From UBA4717 sp002404395 (GTDB taxonomy: Bacteria > Bacillota > Clostridia > Oscillospirales > CAG-272): a stretch of DNA of 29,559 bases. Of the stretch, positions 6,993-16,083 are shown in pieces. The DNA lies in the NCBI GenBank assembly GCA_937902275.1, contig CALFNW010000025.1:1-29559 (forward strand), written 5' to 3'. Positions within the stretch are counted from its first letter, which is position 1. Every line of letters starts with the position of its first letter. Made by a program: the position numbers and the translations under genes. A model generated the notes under the pieces. That model did no database searches. It was not told the DNA's origin and saw only the letters and a list, made by a program, of their open reading frames with translations.

Positions 6993-9110
6993 TTATACTC
7001 GTTTGAACTGACGTTCAAAATCATGACGTGTAAGCTCAAATGCGACCGGTCTGCCGTGAGGGCAGAATTTGATGATATCAAGCGCGATCACGCGTTCGCA
7101 TATCCATTTCAGATGCTCCGAGTCGTAATTACGCCCGATCTTGATCGCGGCTTTGCACGAAGCCTGAAAAAGCGCGCGTTCATAAATTATTTCCTTTGAG
7201 ACATTGAAGTTGCCGGTGCCGTCGCTCACTCTGCCTGCGATCGTCTGTATCATAGGCACAGCGCCGTCGATGTCGAGCGCGGTGGGTATCGCTGAAAGCT
7301 TGACGATATTGTCGACTATTTCATATTCAAATCCGGTCTTGTGCAATTCTTCGGAGTAATCCGAAAGCGCTTCGGCTTCTGTGCGGGAAAGCACAATTTC
7401 AAGGGGAACAAGAAGCATTTGCGAAATAACGCTTCTTTTCTGCATATTGCGCTTCAACTCTTCAAAAATTATACGCTCATGCGCCGCGTGCTTGTCAATG
7501 ATGATCACGCTGTCGCCGACTTCAACGAATACATATGAGAAAAAAGCTTCTCCGATTATTCTGAACTCCGGCAGACTTTCGGGTTCGGCTTTAACGTCGC
7601 GCTCATCTGCGTTCTGCGCTCTATCCGGCAATTGCCCGCCTGAATTGATAAGATCAGCGGGGCTTGCTTTGATTTCCGACGTTTGAATCGCGTCTGACGC
7701 GTCCCTTTTATCGGAATTATCATTGTCGCATAAGAAAGGTTCGGAAGGCTCGTTGGCTTTGTGCGCGGCTCTGCCGCTATCGTAAAAGCCGCTGTCAAAA
7801 AACGGCGCGCTTGAACCGAAAGCTTTTGCGTTGCTTCGGTTCTCGGTTTGAAGCTCGTTTTTTTTCACAGAATCCACGATCCGCATATCGGGGATCTTTG
7901 ATACGCCTTCGTCTGACTGAGAGAATTTGTTCTGAAAGTCTGATACTGACGGCGTGCCGCCCCCGGAGTTTGCGTCACATGGAGCCTTTGAAGCAAAAGC
8001 AAGCTGTTCAAGTCCGTCGCCGTTCCGACCGGGGATCGGGGTAAACGAATTGTATCTGCGGATATAGTCGTCTGCAGCTCGTCTTGCGCTAGACATATCC
8101 ATCTTGAATTCCGGACGGCTTATACGGCTTTCAAGCGCTTGCCTTACCGCCGAATAAACCGACTCGAATATCGGCTTTTCATTTGAAAATTTAACTTCAA
8201 GCTTGGCGGGATGCACGTTTACGTCAACGCTTGACGGGCTTATTTCAATATGCAATACCGCGCACGGAAATTTATCGGTAGGAATAAAAGTCGAATACGC
8301 CTGCTCAAGCGCCGCCGATATGGTTTTGCTTTTTATAAATCTGTGGTTAATAAAGAAATTTTGGAAATTCCGATTGGCACGGATATTATCGGGCGTGGAA
8401 ATATATCCCTGCATACGCATATATTCGTTTTGAAAATCGATCGGGATCAGCCGTTTGGCAAAATCGCGTCCGAGCAATATGTATATGACGTTTGCGAGCT
8501 TGCCGTCGCCGGTAGTCATAAAACGCATATTTCCGTCAACGATAAGTCTGAAGGCAATATCGGGGCGGGACAGTGCCATTTTCTCAACGTAAGCCGAAAC
8601 AGCCATAGCTTCGGTTATGTCTTTCTTTAAAAATTTAAGTCTCGCCGGTACATTTGCAAACAGATCCTCAACAATTACGGTCGTGCCGTCGGATGCCCCC
8701 GCTTCGGTGAGCGTGACGTTTTCTCCTCCGACCGCCGAAAGCATATATCCGCACTCGCAGTCGGGTGTTTTGGAAAGTATTCGTAATTTTGAGACCGAAG
8801 CGATCGCCGCCAGCGCCTCACCGCGGAATCCCAGCGTCATAATTGAGTCAAGATCGTCCGCCGAGTGTATTTTGCTCGTGGCGTGGCGCTTAACCGCGAT
8901 CGGCAGATCCTCGCGCGCTATTCCCTTTCCGTTATCCGAGACTCTCATGAAAGTGATACCGCCGCGTTTGATCTCAACGGTAATATCGGTCGCACCGGCG
9001 TCCATTGAGTTTTCGATAAGCTCTTTTATAACGGATGCCGGGCGGTCGACGACCTCGCCTGCGGCGATCAGATTGGCAACACTGAAGTCGAGTACGTTAA
9101 TTATTCCCAT
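6993..9110 (-). CDS. mutL: DNA mismatch repair protein MutL (endonuclease type)
   Basis: A 705-residue GHKL ATPase. N-terminal motifs are clear: ELIENSMDAGAT with the Mg-binding Asn, DNGKGI, and GFRGEALAAI. The transducer domain ends near residue 335 (VNVHPAKLEVKFSNE). A poorly conserved, polar linker (about 350-500) follows. The C-terminal dimerisation domain has the metal-binding nicking motif D539KHAAHE545 and the downstream SCKAAIK and CPHGRP elements, so this MutL should nick DNA itself, as expected in species without MutH. The start lies 18 bp after the mutS stop; the best AGAGG match is about 14 nt upstream, so translation may depend on coupling to mutS. Confidence 0.97.
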   Translation of the reverse strand: MGIINVLDFSVANLIAAGEVVDRPASVIKELIENSMDAGATDITVEIKRGGITFMRVSDNGKGIAREDLPIAVKRHATSKIHSADDLDSIMTLGFRGEALAAIASVSKLRILSKTPDCECGYMLSAVGGENVTLTEAGASDGTTVIVEDLFANVPARLKFLKKDITEAMAVSAYVEKMALSRPDIAFRLIVDGNMRFMTTGDGKLANVIYILLGRDFAKRLIPIDFQNEYMRMQGYISTPDNIRANRNFQNFFINHRFIKSKTISAALEQAYSTFIPTDKFPCAVLHIEISPSSVDVNVHPAKLEVKFSNEKPIFESVYSAVRQALESRISRPEFKMDMSSARRAADDYIRRYNSFTPIPGRNGDGLEQLAFASKAPCDANSGGGTPSVSDFQNKFSQSDEGVSKIPDMRIVDSVKKNELQTENRSNAKAFGSSAPFFDSGFYDSGRAAHKANEPSEPFLCDNDNSDKRDASDAIQTSEIKASPADLINSGGQLPDRAQNADERDVKAEPESLPEFRIIGEAFFSYVFVEVGDSVIIIDKHAAHERIIFEELKRNMQKRSVISQMLLVPLEIVLSRTEAEALSDYSEELHKTGFEYEIVDNIVKLSAIPTALDIDGAVPMIQTIAGRVSDGTGNFNVSKEIIYERALFQASCKAAIKIGRNYDSEHLKWICERVIALDIIKFCPHGRPVAFELTRHDFERQFKRV

Positions 9111-9128
9111 TACTGTAAATCAGCCTCT

Positions 9129-11750
9129 TTATTGATTTTCGGTCGTATTCAGCATGCTTTTGAGCCTGTAAAGCTCATTCATCGCCTCAATCGGCGAGAG
9201 GGTGTTCGGGTCAATGCGCATAAGCTCGGAAATTACCGCGACCTGCGAGCTGTCCTTTGCTTCCTTTTGATCAAATAATTCGTCGCCGTCCCCTGATTCG
9301 GACGACTGCTCGCGGTGCGGCAGTGAGGCGGCAAACGCTCCCGACTCAATGTCGGCAAGCACCTCTTTTGCCCGCGTGATCACTTCATCATTTACACCGG
9401 CAAGCTTTGCAACTTCGATTCCGTAGCTGTCATCGGCGGCGCCCTTAACGATCTTGCGCAAAAAGATTATATCGTCACCACGCTTTTTGGTGGCAATATT
9501 GTAATTTGTTATGCCGATCCCGTTATTTTCAAGCTCTGTCAATTCGTGATAATGTGTGGCGAACAGCGTTTTGGCGCCGATCTTCACCGCGGTATATTCG
9601 GCTATAGCGCGTGCAATGCTCATTCCGTCAAAAGTGCTTGTACCTCGCCCGATCTCATCATAAACAATGAGACTGCCGCGTGTAGCGTTTTCAAGAATAT
9701 ACGCGACCTCGTTCATTTCAAGCATGAATGTTGACTGCCCGGAAGCGAGATCGTCCGACGCGCCCACACGGGTGAATACCTTATCGATGATACCGAGCTT
9801 AGCGGCGCGCGCCGGCACGAAGGAGCCTATCTGCGCCATTATCGAGATAAGTGCGACCTGCCGCATATATGTGGATTTACCTGCCATGTTCGGACCGGTG
9901 ATAAGCGCAAGCCGATTGTTTCCCGTATCAAGAAATGTGTCATTCGGCACAAAATAGCTGTCCTTGACAAACTTTTCGACTACCGGATGTCTGCCGTCGG
10001 TTATTTTAATTTTATCGGAGATGTCAAGCTCCGGGCAGACATAGCCGTTGCGCGCCGCCACGTCGGCAAGCGAAATATAAACGTCAAGCTTTGCAAGCAT
10101 CAGACCTGCAGATTGTATTCGGCTCAGATTGGCGCAAAGCTTTTCGCACAGCTCGGAAAAAAGCTCAAACTCAAGCGCGGCAAGCTTGTCTGCCGCGCCG
10201 AGTATGGTCGCTTCAAGTTCCTTAAGCTCGTCCGTTATGTAGCGTTCGCAGTTTGACAAAGTCTGTTTCCTGATATACGTGTCGGGCACGAGATCCTTCT
10301 GCGAGTTTGTAACTTCAATATAATAGCCGAATACTTTGTTGTAACCGATCTTCAGATTCTTGATACCTGTGGCGTTTCGCTCGCGCACCTCGATCTCATC
10401 CTTGAGCGATCTCCCGTTATTTCTGATATTTCTGAGTCTATCGACTTCCGCATTGTATCCTTCTTTGATTATGCCGCCCTCTCTTACCGAAAACGGCGCG
10501 TCATCGGCGATCGTTGCTTTTATTGCCGAGTAAAGATCGTCCGCCGTGTCTATCGACCGATGCATCATAGTCAGCTCATCAGATACGGCACTTGAGAGTT
10601 GGGCTTTGACCGACGGGAGTCTGCCGAGCGTATCTGCAATTGCGTTCAGATCTTTACCGTTAGCCGTCTTATACGCAAGCTTGGTCGTCAGTCTTTCCAC
10701 ATCAAGCACGTCGCGAAGCAGCTCGGATAACTCCTCGCGGAGCATAAAGCTGTTATAAAGCTCGTTTACCGCCGACTGACGATGCATGATCGCGTCATAT
10801 TCGATAAGCGGCTGTTCTATCCACGTCCTGAGTAGCCGCGCGCCCATTGCCGTGTGCGTGCGGTCTAACACCCAAAGGAGCGAACCGCGTTTTTCCTTGG
10901 TGCGCATGGTTTCGATAAGCTCAAGGTTACGCCGCGTGTTTATGTCGATTTCCATATACTGACCGTCAGAATAGACGTTCAGGGAATTTATATAGGATAT
11001 GTCGATCTTCTGCGTTTCGTTTATGTAATCAAGCAGTGCGCCGACCGCACGGATGATCGCCGCGTCGCGTATGCTTTCAGCGAATGTGTGGTTCGGAAAC
11101 TGACGGTTCACAAGAATTTTTGCGTTTTCGGGATCAAAGCGTCTGCTTTCCGAGGCATTGACCGACGCGCCGAAGCGTTCCTTGACAAAACCGGGCAACG
11201 CGCCGAGCTCTTTCAGCGAGCGGTTGAATATGATCTCGCTCGGCACATAAGTCGCAAGCTCATTTATAAGCTTTGTGCCGCGAGCGTCGTTCTGAAAGGC
11301 AGTCGCACTTACCGCACCGGTCGAAATGTCGGCAAACGCGACTGCGACCGTGTCTTTTTCCTGCAACACTGCGGCAAGATAATTGTTTTTTTGCTCACTC
11401 AAAAGCCCAGATTCAACGACGGTTCCGGGAGTAATTATACGAATTACGTCGCGCTTTACTATTGTTTTCGCTGTGGCGGGATCCTCAAGCTGTTCGCAGA
11501 TGGCAACTTTATAGCCGCGGCTGACGAGCTTTCCGATATAGCTTTCGGCGCTGTGAAACGGCACGCCGCACATCGGAGCGCGTTCGGCTTCTCCGCAGTC
11601 GCGTCCGGTAAGCACCAGCTCAAGCTCGCGCGAAGCGAGCTTGGCGTCCTCGAAAAACAACTCATAAAAGTCGCCGAGGCGGAAAAACAAAAGATACCCC
11701 TCGTATTTTTTCTTTATTTCGAAGTATTGTTGCATCATCGGTGAAAGCAT
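9129..11750 (-). CDS. mutS: DNA mismatch recognition protein MutS
   Basis: An 873-residue MutS of normal length. Counting from the chosen start, the mismatch-reading F28-Y-E30 motif lies in LGDFYELFFEDA. Connector, lever and clamp domains follow, then the ABC-type ATPase with Walker A GPNMAGKSTYMRQ, signature region and Walker B VYDEIGRGTSTFDG, with FATHYHEL as switch. The C-terminal tail includes the helix-turn-helix dimer segment (LYRLKSML). The start was placed at the ATG at 11750 and not at 11762, because GGAG (from the codons of the upstream ATG) sits 6 nt before it and the family begins near SPMMQQY. It acts with the adjacent MutL. Confidence 0.97.
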   Translation of the reverse strand: MLSPMMQQYFEIKKKYEGYLLFFRLGDFYELFFEDAKLASRELELVLTGRDCGEAERAPMCGVPFHSAESYIGKLVSRGYKVAICEQLEDPATAKTIVKRDVIRIITPGTVVESGLLSEQKNNYLAAVLQEKDTVAVAFADISTGAVSATAFQNDARGTKLINELATYVPSEIIFNRSLKELGALPGFVKERFGASVNASESRRFDPENAKILVNRQFPNHTFAESIRDAAIIRAVGALLDYINETQKIDISYINSLNVYSDGQYMEIDINTRRNLELIETMRTKEKRGSLLWVLDRTHTAMGARLLRTWIEQPLIEYDAIMHRQSAVNELYNSFMLREELSELLRDVLDVERLTTKLAYKTANGKDLNAIADTLGRLPSVKAQLSSAVSDELTMMHRSIDTADDLYSAIKATIADDAPFSVREGGIIKEGYNAEVDRLRNIRNNGRSLKDEIEVRERNATGIKNLKIGYNKVFGYYIEVTNSQKDLVPDTYIRKQTLSNCERYITDELKELEATILGAADKLAALEFELFSELCEKLCANLSRIQSAGLMLAKLDVYISLADVAARNGYVCPELDISDKIKITDGRHPVVEKFVKDSYFVPNDTFLDTGNNRLALITGPNMAGKSTYMRQVALISIMAQIGSFVPARAAKLGIIDKVFTRVGASDDLASGQSTFMLEMNEVAYILENATRGSLIVYDEIGRGTSTFDGMSIARAIAEYTAVKIGAKTLFATHYHELTELENNGIGITNYNIATKKRGDDIIFLRKIVKGAADDSYGIEVAKLAGVNDEVITRAKEVLADIESGAFAASLPHREQSSESGDGDELFDQKEAKDSSQVAVISELMRIDPNTLSPIEAMNELYRLKSMLNTTENQ

Positions 11751-11871
11751 AGTGAACTCCATACCGCGCGCGGCGGCCCTTTTATGTTTGCGGCAGATTT
11801 GCCGCTTGATTTTTTGCGTTTAACACGGGCGTCAACGCTTTGACGGCCAAAGTAAAGCTCCTGCGCCGCGC

Positions 11872-12270
11872 TTACTTTTTTGAAGCGCAACCCGAATGGC
11901 AGGAAGAGCAATCGTGGGTGCAGGCACGCTCGCCCGTAAGGAAGAAGGTGATCTCAGAGTTGACTTCATTCATGAAAGCGTTGACTTCTTCCTGCGCCTC
12001 CATATATTTTATCATCACGGGCGAGTTGCTTATCATGTTATAAAGCTCCTCGATCCGTTTGTTTATGATATTTATAAATTCCTCGTCGTGTACGTCTTTT
12101 TTGTATTCCTCGGTCAGCGCGAGTTGCTGTACGTTGTATTCGGTCATGAGTTTTTTCAGTTCTGCATCCTCTTCGTACAGTTTTTTTGCGGCGTCAAGCG
12201 CGATAATACGTTCGTCCTTTGCGATAAGCTGTGCAAGCTCTTTGCAGGCGTTGAGTGTTTCCTTGTTCAT
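11872..12270 (-). CDS. YlbF/YmcA (Ric-complex) family protein with C-terminal Cys motif
   Basis: A 132-residue all-helical protein of the YlbF/YmcA family (helices with ACKELAQLIAKDERIIALDAA, KKLMTEYNVQQLALTEE). In Bacillus, YmcA, YlbF and YaaT form the Ric complex, which binds 4Fe-4S clusters and helps RNase Y process mRNAs. Position between miaB and mutS matches Bacillus ymcA (ymcB-ymcA-cotE-mutSL), so this is probably the YmcA counterpart; cotE is absent. The C-terminus carries Cys117-X3-Cys121-X2-Cys124-X3-Cys128, a likely Fe-S or zinc site. The same octapeptide core opens the Mrp protein in this window. The ATG at 12270 is preferred to a TTG two codons earlier: GGAG is 9 nt from the ATG but only 3 nt from the TTG. 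Confidence 0.86.
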   Translation of the reverse strand: MNKETLNACKELAQLIAKDERIIALDAAKKLYEEDAELKKLMTEYNVQQLALTEEYKKDVHDEEFINIINKRIEELYNMISNSPVMIKYMEAQEEVNAFMNEVNSEITFFLTGERACTHDCSSCHSGCASKK

Positions 12271-12285
12271 AAACAATTTCTCCGT

Positions 12286-12351
12286 GTCGGCGAAGCCGAC
12301 TCAAAAAATCAGATTTAATTTTATTTGCGAGCTGCGGCAACAAAGCCGCAG
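12286..12351 (-). other. Two hairpins in the miaB-YlbF intergenic region
   Basis: Read on the minus strand: CTGCGGC/GCCGCAG (12332-12351, 7-bp stem, 6-nt loop) and GTCGGC-TTC-GCCGAC (12286-12300, 6-bp stem). The second ends just before the GGAG ribosome binding site of the YlbF gene. Neither has a T-run, so they look like mRNA processing or translation-tuning structures, not terminators. Confidence 0.5.
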
Positions 12352-12385
12352 ATACACTAAAAAGCGCGGTCAGCATAAATAATTG

Positions 12386-13795
12386 TCACTTGACAGGCGT
12401 GCCGAAAAGCGCAAAAGTATCGGCGCGCTCGATTTTAATATTTACATTTTCTCCGGTCAGGTCGTTATCGGCGGCAAAATGCACCAAACGTCCCGATTCG
12501 CACCTGCCGGTATACATTGACTCGTCGGTCTTGCTCTTGCCTTCGACAAGCACGCGCTTGACGGTTCCGACAAGTGCGGTGTTGATCTCGTTTGAGATCG
12601 CGTGCTGGAGTGCAAGCATTCGCTCAAAGCGTTCGGAAGCGACCTCATACGGGATCTGTCCGTCCATCTTCTCGGCGGGCGTGCCGCGGCGCGGTGAAAA
12701 AATAAATGAATATATATTGTCGTATCTGACTTTGCGTAACACGTCGAGCGTTTCTTCAAAATCTTCTTCGCTCTCTCCGGGGAAGCCTACGATAATGTCG
12801 GTCGTCAGCGCGATATCCGGGATCTGCTCCTTCATGTAGCGGACGAGCTCAAGATATGCTTCCTTAGTGTAACGACGGTTCATCGCGGTAAGGATCTTTG
12901 TTGAGCCGGATTGGAGCGGCAGATGAAAATGACGGGCGATCTTCGGATTTTCGGCGATCGTGTCGATAAGCTTGTGCGTTGCGTCTTTCGGATGGCTTGT
13001 CATGAATCTGACTGTGAAGTCTCCGGGGATCTTGCAGATATCGCGGAGCAGATCGGCAAAATCATAGTCATAGCCTAGATCTTTTCCGTATGAGTTCACA
13101 TTCTGCCCGAGCAGAGTTATTTCCTTATATCCCGAATCAACCAAAGTCTTTATTTCATCTAATACATCTTCTTTTTTTCGGCTGCGCTCACGTCCTCTGA
13201 CATACGGTACTACGCAGTATGTGCAATAGTTATTGCAACCGTACATGATGCTGACCCACGCTTTGAAGCGGCTCGCACGGCGGATCGGCAACCCCTCCGC
13301 AAGCGTGCCTTCGGTCTCTTCGACCGTAAAGAAACGCTTGTGTTCGGAAAGCGCTTTGAATAAAAATTCGGGAAAACGGTGGATCTCACCCGTTCCGAAC
13401 AGAAAATCCACATAAGGGTAGCGATTTTTTATGTCCGAAAGACGGTGCTCTTGGGTTACCATACAGCCGCAGATCGCGATTATCAGGTTTGGGTTTGCGG
13501 CTTTAAGATGTTTGAACTGACCCGTGATCGATAAAGCCTTCAATTCGGCGTGTTCTCTGATCGCACAGGTGTTGACAAGTATCAGATCAGCCTCGTGTTC
13601 ATCATCGGTGATCTCATAGCCCATAGCCTCCGCCATTCCGGCAAGCCTTTCGCTGTCAGCCTCGTTCTGCTGGCAGCCGAAAGTGCGCACGATCGCTTTC
13701 AGAGCGCGGTTTTCGATAAGTTTTCTGACACTTGCGATATATCCGTACTGAAGCGCGATCTCGCCCTCGGATATTATTTTTGTTTCTCTTGACAT
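12386..13795 (-). CDS. miaB: tRNA-2-methylthio-N6-dimethylallyladenosine synthase
   Basis: A 469-residue radical SAM methylthiotransferase that adds the methylthio group to i6A37 after MiaA. The N-terminal UPF0004 domain has its three cluster cysteines in TFGCQQNEADSE, VNTCAIRE and CGCM. The radical SAM motif is CNNYCTYC, followed by VPYVRGRERSR and the GQNVNSYG segment typical of MiaB, and a C-terminal TRAM domain (GTVKRVLVEGKS). An in-frame upstream extension of 15 codons exists, but ATG at 13795 has AAGGA 7 nt upstream and fits the family. It begins 10 bp after the apbE stop. Confidence 0.96.
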   Translation of the reverse strand: MSRETKIISEGEIALQYGYIASVRKLIENRALKAIVRTFGCQQNEADSERLAGMAEAMGYEITDDEHEADLILVNTCAIREHAELKALSITGQFKHLKAANPNLIIAICGCMVTQEHRLSDIKNRYPYVDFLFGTGEIHRFPEFLFKALSEHKRFFTVEETEGTLAEGLPIRRASRFKAWVSIMYGCNNYCTYCVVPYVRGRERSRKKEDVLDEIKTLVDSGYKEITLLGQNVNSYGKDLGYDYDFADLLRDICKIPGDFTVRFMTSHPKDATHKLIDTIAENPKIARHFHLPLQSGSTKILTAMNRRYTKEAYLELVRYMKEQIPDIALTTDIIVGFPGESEEDFEETLDVLRKVRYDNIYSFIFSPRRGTPAEKMDGQIPYEVASERFERMLALQHAISNEINTALVGTVKRVLVEGKSKTDESMYTGRCESGRLVHFAADNDLTGENVNIKIERADTFALFGTPVK

Positions 13796-13805
13796 AAATA
13801 TTCCT

Positions 13806-14816
13806 TCAGTCGTTAAATTTAAAAATTCCCGAGTCGGCAAGTCCCGCCGTCAGCAGGGTCTCTCCGCTCTTTTTGGTAAGCAGGGCTTCAAAGTCATATA
13901 TACCCGATTCATAGAATTCGAGCGCACGGTCACAGCCGAGCACGAACAGCGCCGTTGAAAGACCGTCCGAAAGCGTTCCGCTTTTGCTTATAACGCAAAC
14001 GCCGGACAGATCCGAGTCTGACGGGTATCCGCTCTCGGTATCAAGCACGTGGATATAACGCTTGCCCTGATAGTCGCTGTAGCGTTCGTAGCCGCCGGTG
14101 ACCGAGACAAAATAACGTTCTCCGCCGTCAAGCTCAAAGTAACCGAGGCTATCTTCTGGCGAAAGCGGATCCTTTAAAGCGATCTTCCAAGGTTTGCCGT
14201 CCGGACGTTTTCCGTACAGCGCAATATTACCTCCGAGCGAGATCACTCCGCCCGAGCTGTGCGGCTCAAGCAATCCGATAAGCTTGTCGGCGGCGTATCC
14301 CTTGCCGACCGCGCCCAGATCAAGCCCGGAAGCGTCGTGCTTTTTCGATATGGTGGTTTTTCCGAGCGTGAAGGCGTCTTTTGATACAAGGGGCAGCACT
14401 TCCCTCACCGCCCGATCGCTCGGCGGCTTGAAATCGGCTTGCCCTATACGCCAAAGCGAAGTCAGCGGCGCACAGGCAACATTGAGCGCACCGTCGGTCG
14501 CATCGGAAAGTGCAAACGACAAACTCAGAACCTCGTACGTATCCGTGTCGAGCGGATACTCGCCCGCTTTTCCCGAATTGATACTGCCGACGCTTCCGTT
14601 TTGGCTTTTGGAAAGGCAATATTCAAGCTGCGCGACGCATTTTTCGGCTTCGTCGGTCAGATCGGCGCTGTCGGCGCCGTAGAGTTTAAGCGACATTACC
14701 GTATCCATGGCAAAGAAAACGCTTTCGCGCATTCCTTCGGCGCATGAAGAAAAGATAAGTAAACAGAGCGGAAGGCACAGCGCCGCGGCAATTTGATGTA
14801 TTCGTATTTTTATCAC
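13806..14816 (-). CDS. apbE: FAD:protein FMN transferase, lipoprotein
   Basis: A 336-residue ApbE-type enzyme, which moves FMN from FAD to a Thr/Ser of extracytoplasmic proteins. The N-terminus is a lipoprotein signal with cysteine 25 (IFSSC), so it sits on the outer face of the membrane. Family motifs are FFAMDTVMSLKLYG, DLGAVGKGYAAD, GGVISLGGNIALYG, IHVLDTESGYPSDSD and LSDGLSTALFVLG, the last holding the metal-binding Asp. The start is GTG, 4 bp after the Gx-transporter stop. It is the last gene of a NusG-II/Gx/ApbE trio and is followed closely by miaB. Confidence 0.95.
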   Translation of the reverse strand: MIKIRIHQIAAALCLPLCLLIFSSCAEGMRESVFFAMDTVMSLKLYGADSADLTDEAEKCVAQLEYCLSKSQNGSVGSINSGKAGEYPLDTDTYEVLSLSFALSDATDGALNVACAPLTSLWRIGQADFKPPSDRAVREVLPLVSKDAFTLGKTTISKKHDASGLDLGAVGKGYAADKLIGLLEPHSSGGVISLGGNIALYGKRPDGKPWKIALKDPLSPEDSLGYFELDGGERYFVSVTGGYERYSDYQGKRYIHVLDTESGYPSDSDLSGVCVISKSGTLSDGLSTALFVLGCDRALEFYESGIYDFEALLTKKSGETLLTAGLADSGIFKFND

Positions 14817-14820
14817 TAAA

Positions 14821-15345
14821 CTACCGCCTTTTGAGTTTATTTATCCCTGTAAGCACAAGCTGTGTAAGGATACCTATGATCGCTCCGCTCAGCGCAGACA
14901 GCAAAAGATAAGTCGGGAGCATAAAAAGCAGATCCGTGTTATTCAATATTATCGACGCGGCAAGAAGCTGTCCGCTGATATGCAAAGCGGAAGCACCGAT
15001 ACTGATTCCGAAAGTCGAAAATCCGGCCTTCGGATGCTTTACCGCAAATGCAATAAACAGATATGAAAGCAGTGCGCCGGAAAGCGAGAATGCAAACGCA
15101 GTCGGTGTGCCGAACAAAAGCGAAGTAACAAGCACCTTCACTAAAGCTACGGCGGCTCCCGACCAAAGCGAAACGGTAAGCGCGGCGATCATGACCGCCG
15201 CGTTTGAGAGCCCGAGCTTTATACCGTAGACCGGGAGTAAGCGGTCAATTCCCGAAATCGCTTCAAGATATGAAAGCACTATTGCAAGCGAAGCAAGTGA
15301 TCCCGTATACGCGACCGATTTAACCCGCGACCGCATCGGCTTCAT
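14821..15345 (-). CDS. Gx transporter family membrane protein (HepI-like)
   Basis: A 174-residue protein with about five or six membrane helices and many Gly/Ala pairs, matching the Gx-transporter family often labelled heptaprenyl diphosphate synthase component I. The conserved part is GIKLGLSNAAVMIAAL and LFGTPTAFAFSLSGALLSYL. It resembles ECF-type substrate-binding subunits and in Firmicutes is commonly next to NusG-II and ApbE genes, so a role in flavin or quinone-linked redox work at the membrane is more likely than prenyl synthesis. ATG at 15345 is preferred, as GGAGG lies 8 nt upstream; this start is inside the NusG-II gene, overlapping by 26 bp, which implies coupled translation. Confidence 0.88.
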   Translation of the reverse strand: MKPMRSRVKSVAYTGSLASLAIVLSYLEAISGIDRLLPVYGIKLGLSNAAVMIAALTVSLWSGAAVALVKVLVTSLLFGTPTAFAFSLSGALLSYLFIAFAVKHPKAGFSTFGISIGASALHISGQLLAASIILNNTDLLFMLPTYLLLSALSGAIIGILTQLVLTGINKLKRR

Positions 15346-15730
15346 CCGAGCCACCTCCGATCGCTTCTATTCCCACAACGGTTTTTGCCGGGAGGCAGAC
15401 TGCAATTTCACCGGGGTCGGATATTTTGCCTCTTTTCACGCAAAGCTTGTCCGCACAATCGGAGTCCTTGACAAAACAGCTCCCGTCTTTGATTACCACC
15501 GTAAGCGTAACGCCCTCGGAGCTGATCTCAAATTCCTTATCGCGATCAATAGCAAAGTATTCCCTTTTGCCCTCGTTATCTACGTAAACTCTCTTACCGC
15601 CTTGCTCCGAAATTGAAAACCGAAGCAGGGTGATAAGCGCTGCGGCGGCAAGTACTGCAAGCAGTACGAGCAGATCGTGCGGCTTGATAAAGTCCGATAT
15701 TCCCGCACGTTTTTCAGACTTCAAAATCAA
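15320..15730 (-). CDS. NusG domain II-containing membrane-anchored protein
   Basis: About 136 residues. A single N-terminal membrane segment (LLVLLAVLAAAALITLL) precedes an extracytoplasmic NusG-II domain with the pattern VIKDGSCFVKDSDCADKLCVKRG, then AVCLPAKTVVGIEA. Three cysteines (in DSDC, KLC, AVC) follow the family. This is not the transcription factor NusG; the domain alone is found in surface redox loci, for example beside ApbE and in flavin-based electron transfer loci. The start is uncertain: TTG at 15730 or TTG at 15724, both overlapping the end of the Dabb gene (stop 15714); GGAA is the only nearby ribosome binding site. Confidence 0.85.
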   Translation of the reverse strand: MILKSEKRAGISDFIKPHDLLVLLAVLAAAALITLLRFSISEQGGKRVYVDNEGKREYFAIDRDKEFEISSEGVTLTVVIKDGSCFVKDSDCADKLCVKRGKISDPGEIAVCLPAKTVVGIEAIGGGSDEADAVAG

Positions 15731-16016
15731 AGCAGTTCCGTGTTGAAGTAAATGGGCGGACAAAAGTGTCGGCAACCGCTACGTGCGCGGGATCGACCGA
15801 ATAAGCTTTGAGCGCATCACGGTCGACAAATGACGAATCAAGCATCAATTCGGCGTTTGACGAGTCAAAGCCCTCGGTGTACACTTTAATTTCAAGCATA
15901 CCGGGGATCTTGCCGCGCAATCCCTCAAGCTCGCGCTTGATATTCTGTATAATTTCAACTTTCTGCTCGTGAGTATACTCGTTTTTAATGTTCCAAAGAA
16001 TAACATGCTTTACCAT
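15714..16016 (-). CDS. Dabb family (stress-responsive alpha/beta barrel) protein
   Basis: A 100-residue ferredoxin-like alpha/beta barrel protein. It begins MVKHVILWNIKNE, the standard opening of the family with the conserved His4, and ends with AHVAVADTFVRPFTSTRNCFDFEV, where V-A-x-x-F-VRPF is typical. These small homodimers have varied or unknown roles. ATG at 16016 is certain from a strong AGGGGGG 7 nt upstream; longer in-frame openings lie in the promoter region. It is the first gene of a run that continues with the NusG-II, Gx and apbE genes, overlapping the NusG-II start. Confidence 0.92.
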   Translation of the reverse strand: MVKHVILWNIKNEYTHEQKVEIIQNIKRELEGLRGKIPGMLEIKVYTEGFDSSNAELMLDSSFVDRDALKAYSVDPAHVAVADTFVRPFTSTRNCFDFEV

Positions 16017-16031
16017 AATTTTCCCCCCTAA

Positions 16032-16050
16032 CTGCCAAATACTTCGGCAG
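16032..16050 (-). other. Leader hairpin of the Dabb operon
   Basis: On the minus strand, CTGCCGAA-GTA-TTTGGCAG folds into an 8-bp stem (one G-U) in the 5' untranslated region, ending 4 nt before the AGGGGGG ribosome binding site. It may stabilise the transcript or affect ribosome access. Confidence 0.5.
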
Positions 16051-16083
16051 GACCCAAAAAATGATATTTCAAACACAACAATA

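Noticed and set aside
8617..9135. 172-codon open frame on the + strand
   Set aside because: It is opposite the conserved ATPase domain of mutL, which is unambiguous; low-complexity Ser/Pro-rich translation is typical of a shadow frame.
11088..11744. 218-codon open frame on the + strand
   Set aside because: It is antisense to the mutS mismatch-binding domain and has no recognisable features.
11790..11805. Hairpin GCGGCA-GATT-TGCCGC followed by T-run as a terminator
   Set aside because: The T-run (TTGATTTTTT) is on the + strand, but the flanking genes are both on the minus strand, so it would point the wrong way.
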